Assembly: GCA_965652575.1 (NCBI GenBank)
Contig: CBFGWQ010000111.1
Span: 1-12,392 of the forward strand
DNA length: 12,392 bases
Direction of reading: 5' to 3'
Origin: Arenibacter sp965652575
GTDB taxonomy: Bacteria; Bacteroidota; Bacteroidia; Flavobacteriales; Flavobacteriaceae
Shown here: one piece after another, positions 7,443 through 12,392 of the stretch
Position numbering within the stretch: position 1 is the first letter of the stretch
Layout: each line of letters opens with the position of its first letter
The notes under the pieces: model-generated
What the model was told of the DNA's origin: nothing
What the model saw: the letters and a program-made list of their open reading frames with translations, nothing else
The model's database searches: none
Position numbers and translations under genes: made by a program

Positions 7443-7658
7443 ATGGCAAAGCAGATTTTTACTTCATTTGATGAGATAGATCAACAATTGGCTATTTTAA
7501 AATTACAACGGGAAATTGACAGGGAGCAGTTGCGCCTGCATGTGAACCGGACCAAAGCCAATTTTTATCCCACTAATTTATTGGGGGGAGTGGGTGGTAT
7601 AGCCCAAAAATTGATTATTTCCTTTGTGGCAAAAAAAATATTGAAAAGATTTAGCTAA
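7443..7658 (+). CDS. Small conserved protein of unknown function, DUF6327-like
   Basis: A 71-aa protein, last gene of the small envelope operon, starting 6 bases after the previous stop. Residues 1-37 are a charged helix (FTSFDEIDQQLAILKLQREI). A glycine-rich turn follows (NLLGGVGGIAQ), then a short amphipathic or hydrophobic tail (KLIISFVAKKILKRFS) that could lie on or dip into the membrane. From memory it resembles the small Bacteroidota family DUF6327, commonly found beside holin-like and YtxH genes; I cannot confirm this by search. No catalytic residues are apparent. Confidence 0.7.
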   Translation: MAKQIFTSFDEIDQQLAILKLQREIDREQLRLHVNRTKANFYPTNLLGGVGGIAQKLIISFVAKKILKRFS

Positions 7659-7680
7659 TTCCCCCTTTTTTAGGCTATTT

Positions 7681-7718
7681 AAAAACCCTTTTACAATTTA
7701 AATTGTAAAAGGGTTTTT
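7681..7718. terminator. 38-bp perfect palindrome, bidirectional terminator
   Basis: Two 19-base arms with no mismatch, centred between 7699 and 7700. A-rich and T-rich outer ends flank a CCC/GGG step, giving a U-rich tail on both strands (T run 7714-7719 on plus, and its mirror on minus). It lies between the 3' ends of the convergent small-protein operon (stop at 7658) and the SPFH gene (stop at 7871), where it could serve both. Confidence 0.85.
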
Positions 7719-7734
7719 TGGTTTAATCAATAGA

Positions 7735-7862
7735 ATTCCCCGAGGCTCTCCCTCGGGTGTAGCACACGATGCACGACATTGGATTATTTTGTCTTGTATC
7801 TTGGTTCTTGTAGCGTAGCGGTCTTGCTTCCGATGCTTCGTACGCGCTGTGTAGAGGTAGTT
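7735..7862. other. GC-richer noncoding segment with hairpin, possible interspersed element
   Basis: This segment lies between the bidirectional palindrome and the SPFH stop codon. It begins with a perfect hairpin, CCCGAGG (7739-7745) and CCTCGGG (7751-7757), with a 5-base loop. TGTAGCACACGATGCACGAC follows, then two TCTTGTA words about 12 bases apart. It ends in a patch rich in CG dinucleotides (7811-7850: TAGCGTAGCG, GCTTCCGATGCTTCG, TACGCGCT). Composition and CpG density differ from the AT-rich intergenic DNA elsewhere in the window. No reading frame of useful length was seen. It may be a REP-like or other short repeated element. Confidence 0.4.
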
Positions 7863-7870
7863 CATTAAGA

Positions 7871-8800
7871 TTATTTGGGATCCTTCTTTTTATTTTGGGT
7901 CTTCATGGTTTCCCCTATCATATTACTGGCAGTAAAGGAGGCCACCATATTATTTAGCATATCGCTTCCAGCCTGTGGGGAATTGGGCAATAATATTAAA
8001 TTGGTGTTGGTTGCTTCCCCAATAGACTGTAGGGTATCATAATGTTGGGTTACCACAATTAGGGCAGAGGCTTCCTGGGAATTTATGCCTACTTTGTTCA
8101 ATACCTCTACCGATTCCTCCAATCCACGTGCAATTTCCCTACGTTGATCGGCAATACCTTGTCCCTGCAATCGTTTGCTTTCCGCTTCCGCCTTTGCCTT
8201 TTCAACGATAAGGATACGTGCGGCATCACCTTCAAACTGTGCGGCAATTTTTTCCCTTTCCGAGGCATTGATGCGGTTCATGGCTTCTTTTACCTGTGGA
8301 TCCGGGTCTATGTCCGTTACCAAGGTTTTAATGATATCATAACCGTAGTCCAACATGGCATCCTGAAGTTCGGTTTTTACCGCTATGGCTATATCATCCT
8401 TTTTTACGAAAACATCGTCCAGCTTCATTTTGGGAACTTCGGCACGGACAACATCGAAAACGTAGGAGGTTATCTGATCATGGGGGTATTCCAATTGATA
8501 AAAAGCTTCATATACTTTGTTTTTTAGAACAACATATTGTACCGATATTTTTAGTTTTACAAATACATCGTCCAAAGTTTTGGTCTCAACAATAACATCC
8601 AATTGTTGTATTTTAAGTCCTACACGGGCTACAATACGGTCAACCAACGGAATTTTCATTTGCAGACCGGAGGTTCTCACGCTATTGAATTTTCCAAAGC
8701 GCTCGATAATGGCAGCTGTTTGTTGCTTTACGGTAAAGAAGGAGGAAAAAAGGATAATAAAACCGAAAAATAATAACGGTATAAGTAAGAATGAACCCAT
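7871..8800 (-). CDS. SPFH/band 7 membrane protein, HIR-like
   Basis: A 309-aa protein with one N-terminal membrane helix (about residues 3-22). The SPFH/band 7 domain follows (about 23-185), with the usual VKQQTAAIIERFGKF start, GLQMKIPLVDRI, and VRAEVPKMKLDDVF. Then comes a helical coiled region rich in Ala/Glu (180-230: KAKAEAESKRLQGQGIADQR) and a tail with TQHYDTLQSIG. SPFH proteins form oligomeric scaffolds that organise membranes and proteases. The combination of VPKMKLDDVF, YGYDIIKTLVTDIDPD and TQHYDTL is closest to plant hypersensitive-induced-response (HIR) proteins, not HflK/HflC, and no NfeD-type partner gene lies next to it. The gene is 145 bases downstream of gltX on the same strand with no clear terminator between, so read-through or its own promoter are both possible. 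Confidence 0.9.
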   Translation of the reverse strand: MGSFLLIPLLFFGFIILFSSFFTVKQQTAAIIERFGKFNSVRTSGLQMKIPLVDRIVARVGLKIQQLDVIVETKTLDDVFVKLKISVQYVVLKNKVYEAFYQLEYPHDQITSYVFDVVRAEVPKMKLDDVFVKKDDIAIAVKTELQDAMLDYGYDIIKTLVTDIDPDPQVKEAMNRINASEREKIAAQFEGDAARILIVEKAKAEAESKRLQGQGIADQRREIARGLEESVEVLNKVGINSQEASALIVVTQHYDTLQSIGEATNTNLILLPNSPQAGSDMLNNMVASFTASNMIGETMKTQNKKKDPK

Positions 8801-8847
8801 GATTAAGTGTTTAAAATTAGCAACTGAATTTACAAAAGACTTTGTAG

Positions 8848-8880
8848 ATATGTTGCAATTTTTGCAAATATGTTACAAAT
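8848..8880. promoter_or_regulatory. Direct repeat upstream of the SPFH gene, possible operator
   Basis: ATATGTTGCAA (8848-8858) and ATATGTTACAA (8868-8878) are spaced exactly 20 bases apart, with TTTTTGC between them. They lie about 50-80 bases upstream of the SPFH start codon. On the minus strand, CATATTTG (8867-8874 on the plus axis, approximate) is one base off the -7 consensus, so the repeats may overlap a promoter. Confidence 0.3.
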
Positions 8881-8945
8881 CCATCTTTATTCCGCTAAAA
8901 TATATGCTGCTTAATATGGGGCTATTATCTTGATAAAGGGTATTC

Positions 8946-10457
8946 TTACAGGGCGGTAATGGCCGCTTTTATTCTGTTGATACAATCTTTTTTTCCTATT
9001 AAGGACATAATATCAAAAATATGGGGTCCTTTCATCTCTCCAACAACAATCAAGCGTAGAGGCGGCATAACTTTTCCAAAGGATAGCCCATTTTCCGATA
9101 TCCATTGTTTTACCTTGGTTTCCAGATTTTCCGACCCAAAGTCTTCCGTGCCTTCCAATAGGGCTGCTAATTGGCCCATAATACCTGGAGAATCTTCCTT
9201 CCACTGTTTTTTAACCGCTTTTTCATCATAAGCGGTCGGAGCTGTAAAGAAGTAATTTCCCAGTTCCCAAAAATCGTTTACAAAAGTAGCACGTTCCTTG
9301 ATTAGGCCAACTACCTGTTTTACGTAATCTGCATTATTCCTGTCTTTTGGAAAATTCACTCCCTTGGTCTTCAATAACTGCATAAAGCTATTGGCAAGTT
9401 CTGCATTGTCCCGTGTCTGCATATAGTGCTGATTGTACCATTTGGTTTTGTCCGGGTCGAAACGGGCACCCGATTTGTTTACCCTTTCCAGGCTGAAAGC
9501 GGCAACCAGTTCTTCCAAAGAAAACAGTTCTTGTTCGGTACCCGGATTCCAGCCCAACAGTGCCAAGAAATTGATTACGGCCTCCGGAAAATATCCTGCT
9601 TCCCTGTAGCCTACGGATTCTTTCCAAGTAAGGGGAAAAACCGGAAATCCCATTTTCTCCCCATCCCTTTTGCTCAGTTTTCCTTTGCCCACAGGTTTCA
9701 TTATTAGGGGCAAATGGGCAAATTTAGGAGCTTCCCAACCAAAGGCATCGTACAGTTGTTGGTGAAGGGCCAGGGAGGGCAGCCATTCCTCTCCACGGAT
9801 AACATGGGTAATATCCATTAAATGATCATCAACAATATTGGCCAAATGGTAGGTGGGCATACCGTCGCTCTTAAATAAAACCTTGTCGTCCAAGGTATTG
9901 GTGTCTATTTTAATTTCGCCCCGGATCATATCGTTTAGATGTAATTCGGCGTTTTCAGGAGTTTTAAAACGTATTACAAATTCTTCTCCGGCCTGTAGTT
10001 TTGCTTTTGTTTCCTCTGGGCTTAGGGATAAGGAGTTGGAAAGTTTTAGGCGGTTGTGATAATTGTATATAAAGGTCTTCCCTTTTTCTTCGTGATCCTT
10101 TCGGTGAAAATCCAGATGTTCACTGGTATCGAAGGCGTAGTAGGCATGACCCTTGTTAATAAGCGTATCCGCATATTTTTTGTATAGTTCCTTTCTATCG
10201 CTTTGTCTGTACGGACCATAGCCTCCATCTTTTCCAGGGCCTTCATCATAGGGTATGTTGCACCAGTTTAAGGCGTCTATTATATATTGTTCCGCCCCTT
10301 CCACATACCGATTTTGGTCGGTGTCCTCAATTCTTAAAATAAAGTCGCCCTGATGTTTTTTGGCGAACAAATAATTGAATAAGGCGGTTCTAACTCCTCC
10401 TATATGTAGGGGCCCTGTTGGACTCGGAGCAAAGCGGACTCTTACTTTCTTGGTCAT
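8946..10457 (-). CDS. gltX: Glutamyl-tRNA synthetase (GluRS)
   Basis: Cytoplasmic class Ic synthetase that charges tRNA-Glu with glutamate. The 503-aa product starts MTKKVRVRFAPSPTGPLHIG (HIGH-type motif at 18-21). It continues with LRIEDTDQNR, GPYRQSDR, the HVIRGEEWLPS segment, and the KMSKS-type motif KLSKRDG (260-266). The helical anticodon-binding domain fills the C-terminal third, including a typical KVMPPLRLIVVG near the end. The region around residues 100-140 lacks the cysteine cluster of zinc-binding GluRS, so this is a zinc-free form. Length is normal. Because GlnRS is also encoded here, this enzyme probably discriminates against tRNA-Gln. The ATG is placed by the conserved N-terminus and lies just downstream of a matching -7 box. 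Confidence 0.97.
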   Translation of the reverse strand: MTKKVRVRFAPSPTGPLHIGGVRTALFNYLFAKKHQGDFILRIEDTDQNRYVEGAEQYIIDALNWCNIPYDEGPGKDGGYGPYRQSDRKELYKKYADTLINKGHAYYAFDTSEHLDFHRKDHEEKGKTFIYNYHNRLKLSNSLSLSPEETKAKLQAGEEFVIRFKTPENAELHLNDMIRGEIKIDTNTLDDKVLFKSDGMPTYHLANIVDDHLMDITHVIRGEEWLPSLALHQQLYDAFGWEAPKFAHLPLIMKPVGKGKLSKRDGEKMGFPVFPLTWKESVGYREAGYFPEAVINFLALLGWNPGTEQELFSLEELVAAFSLERVNKSGARFDPDKTKWYNQHYMQTRDNAELANSFMQLLKTKGVNFPKDRNNADYVKQVVGLIKERATFVNDFWELGNYFFTAPTAYDEKAVKKQWKEDSPGIMGQLAALLEGTEDFGSENLETKVKQWISENGLSFGKVMPPLRLIVVGEMKGPHIFDIMSLIGKKDCINRIKAAITAL

Positions 10458-10473
10458 GAAGATTATTTTTGTG

Positions 10474-10481
10474 CAAAGATA
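10474..10481 (-). promoter_or_regulatory. Predicted gltX promoter -7 box (TATCTTTG)
   Basis: On the minus strand TATCTTTG matches the Bacteroidota -7 consensus TAnnTTTG exactly and ends 16 bases before the gltX ATG, leaving a very short leader. No clear -33 TTG is present at 19-21 bases upstream. Confidence 0.6.
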
Positions 10482-10566
10482 CGTAAAGCGTTCTATTTAG
10501 GAATGTGGGTGCGGTTCCTTTAGAACTAGATGGCTTTTTTGTACCTTGGTTATAAATTGATCTGTA

Positions 10567-12392
10567 TTGGATAATTATAGTATTATTTTAGAAAAGCTGA
10601 ATGCCTTTATTGCAAAATTCTATACCAAGATGTTGCTTAAGGGGGTAATTCTTTTTGTGACCTTTGGATTGCTTTTCTTTTTGGTAGTCTTGGGGATAGA
10701 ATATTTGCTGTGGTTGAATTCTATGGGCAGGTTGGTTCTTTTGATACTGTTTGTTGGAGTGGAACTGTTCCTTTTATGGAGATACATTATTGCCCCATTG
10801 TTCTTCTTGTTTAGATGGAGACACGGTTTAACCAATAAGGAGGCTTCATTGCTGATCGGCAGACATTTCCCTGGGGTGGGCGATAAGCTTTTTAACCTTT
10901 TGGAGTTGGCAGAAAGTCCTTCTAAGTCGGAATTGTTGTTGGCCAGTATACAACAAAGATCTACCGACTTAAGTATTGTTCCTTTTGTTAATGCTATCGA
11001 CTTTAAAGACAGTATACGATATAGCAAATATTTATTGCTTCCTTTTTTTTTAGTTGGGCTAATTTGGGTTGCTGGTGATGTGGTGTCCTATTTTAGTTCC
11101 TATCAAAGAGTTGTAAATTACGATTTGGCCTACGAGCCGCCGGCACCTTTTACCTTTACAGTGCTTTCCCCTAGTTTGGATGTTCTTGAGGGGGAGCCTT
11201 TGACGGTTTCCGTTACCACAGAAGGGCGTATAAGGCCGGAAACCATTTCTATAGTGGTCAATGGGGAAGAGCTCTTATTGCAGACCAAGGATGGTTTTTT
11301 CCAATATGTGTTTACTCCGCCCTTGAAGAGCTCGGAATTTTATTTTATGGCCAATGGGTATAGATCAAGGGAATATTACTTAAATGTTCTTGCTGCTCCT
11401 GGTATTGTTGATTTTGATATGGTGTTGGATTATCCTGATTATACCAAGAAGAAGGATGAGGTGATAAAAAGTACGGGCAATGCTGTTTTTCCGGAGGGTA
11501 CAAAGGTTTCATGGAACATTAGGACCAAAACAACGGATAATGTGGTTTTTCAAGTAGGGGATAGTATCACAGATTTTAATAGGTCTGGGGATGCATTTAA
11601 TTTTGAAAAACGGGTTTTTTCCGATTTGGATTATGAATTGTCCATTTCCAATGGCAACGTAAGGAATTATGAGCGTTTGGGATATCGTTTTAAAGTGGTT
11701 AAGGATGCCTATCCAAGTTTGCAGATAGAACAGGTCTTGGATTCCCTAAATCCAAATCTGTCCTATTATGTGGGCGAAGCTACCGATGATTATCAGCTAA
11801 GTACGGTTAGATTGATTTATTATCAGAAAGATCAAGATGAAAAGAAGAGTTTGCTCCTCTCCAATCCCAAAAGAAATTATGATAAATTTTATTATACTTT
11901 TCCTTCCGGTTTGGATTTGGAAGAGGGCAAAGAATATGATTATTATTTTGAGGTAGTGGATAATGATGCCATCCACAAGGGTAAGGTTACTAAAAGCCAG
12001 GTTTTTAGCACTTCTATTTTAGATCATAATCAACTGAAAGAGAGGGAGTTGTATTATCAAAAGACAATCCTTAAGAATCTAGACCGGTCTTTGGAGATGT
12101 CCAAGGAACAACAGGAGGGCTTAAAGGAAATTAACAGACAGGAAAGGGAAAATAGCGTACTTAGTTTTTCGGATCAAAATCGAATTAAGGATTTTTTAAA
12201 GCAGCAGGCGGTACAGGAGGATTTAATGAAGAAATTTAGTGGGCAATTGAAGGATAATCTTAAAAAATCCACAGAGGATAGTAAATTGAAGAAGTTACTT
12301 GAAGAGCGGTTGGAAAGGCAGGAATTGGAGGCTAGGAAGAATGAAAAGTTGTTGGAGGAGTTAAATGAATTGGCCGAAAAATTGGACAAGGA
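10567..12392 (+). CDS. DUF4175 family large membrane protein, N-terminal part (runs off the window)
   Basis: The frame is open from 10561 to the right edge with no stop (608 codons from the proposed start). I place the start at TTG 10567, giving (M)DNYSIILEKLNAFIAKFYT. This adds a charged N-terminal helix like that of other family members; the first in-frame ATG (10630) would remove it, and an in-frame TGA at 10558 blocks anything longer. Three membrane helices follow (about residues 25-48, 54-80 and 156-171). Then come beta-rich periplasmic-looking segments of repeated Ig/TPR-free character (PAPFTFTVLSPSLDVLEGEPL; LDYPDYTKKKDEVIKSTGNA). From about residue 493 onward there is a long Lys/Glu/Gln-rich coiled coil that is still running at the edge. 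Family members are usually about 1,000 aa or more, and their function is not known. It is divergent from gltX across 109 bases. A weak TACCTTGG box (10542-10549) might be its promoter. Confidence 0.85.
   Translation, partial: MDNYSIILEKLNAFIAKFYTKMLLKGVILFVTFGLLFFLVVLGIEYLLWLNSMGRLVLLILFVGVELFLLWRYIIAPLFFLFRWRHGLTNKEASLLIGRHFPGVGDKLFNLLELAESPSKSELLLASIQQRSTDLSIVPFVNAIDFKDSIRYSKYLLLPFFLVGLIWVAGDVVSYFSSYQRVVNYDLAYEPPAPFTFTVLSPSLDVLEGEPLTVSVTTEGRIRPETISIVVNGEELLLQTKDGFFQYVFTPPLKSSEFYFMANGYRSREYYLNVLAAPGIVDFDMVLDYPDYTKKKDEVIKSTGNAVFPEGTKVSWNIRTKTTDNVVFQVGDSITDFNRSGDAFNFEKRVFSDLDYELSISNGNVRNYERLGYRFKVVKDAYPSLQIEQVLDSLNPNLSYYVGEATDDYQLSTVRLIYYQKDQDEKKSLLLSNPKRNYDKFYYTFPSGLDLEEGKEYDYYFEVVDNDAIHKGKVTKSQVFSTSILDHNQLKERELYYQKTILKNLDRSLEMSKEQQEGLKEINRQERENSVLSFSDQNRIKDFLKQQAVQEDLMKKFSGQLKDNLKKSTEDSKLKKLLEERLERQELEARKNEKLLEELNELAEKLDK

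Noticed and set aside
10620..11027. 135-codon minus-strand open frame opposite the DUF4175 gene
   Set aside because: The plus strand encodes a continuous 608-codon frame with membrane helices and family motifs; the minus frame is a shadow.

Overview
The window comes from a Bacteroidota genome, most likely a marine member of the Flavobacteriaceae. Signs of this are a type IX secretion system (T9SS) pair (a PorP/SprF outer-membrane protein and a secreted Ig-repeat protein with a gliding-motility/type B C-terminal domain), a large DUF4175 membrane protein, a dedicated GlnRS, Bacteroidota-type -7 promoter boxes (TAnnTTTG), and mostly absent Shine-Dalgarno sequences. No tRNA, rRNA, CRISPR array, transposase or prophage module was seen.

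Layout. (1) 96-4457, minus strand: a two-gene operon. The upstream gene encodes a secreted protein with six Ig-like repeats and a type B sorting domain. Six bases downstream is a PorP/SprF barrel protein with an unusual C-terminal extension: coiled coil, linker and two SPOR-like repeats. (2) 4458-4708: divergent control region with three degenerate 18-20 bp direct repeats and the glnS promoter box. (3) 4709-6394, plus: glutaminyl-tRNA synthetase, followed by a clear intrinsic terminator. (4) 6751-7658, plus: a tight operon of three small proteins (YtxH-like, holin-like membrane protein, 71-aa protein) ending at a 38-bp perfect palindrome that should terminate in both directions. (5) 7735-7862: a GC-richer noncoding segment with its own hairpin, possibly an interspersed element. 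(6) 7871-10457, minus: an SPFH/band 7 protein resembling plant HIR proteins, downstream of glutamyl-tRNA synthetase gltX. (7) 10567 to the right edge, plus: the N-terminal 608 codons of a DUF4175 protein, probably starting at a TTG.

How they fit together. The first operon looks like a cargo and its dedicated T9SS outer-membrane partner. GlnRS and GltX in the same window imply direct charging of tRNA-Gln and a GltX restricted to glutamate. The small-protein operon, the SPFH scaffold and the DUF4175 protein are all predicted inner-membrane or envelope components. The least described parts are the SPOR-like extension on the PorP/SprF protein, the small envelope operon, and several short noncoding repeats.
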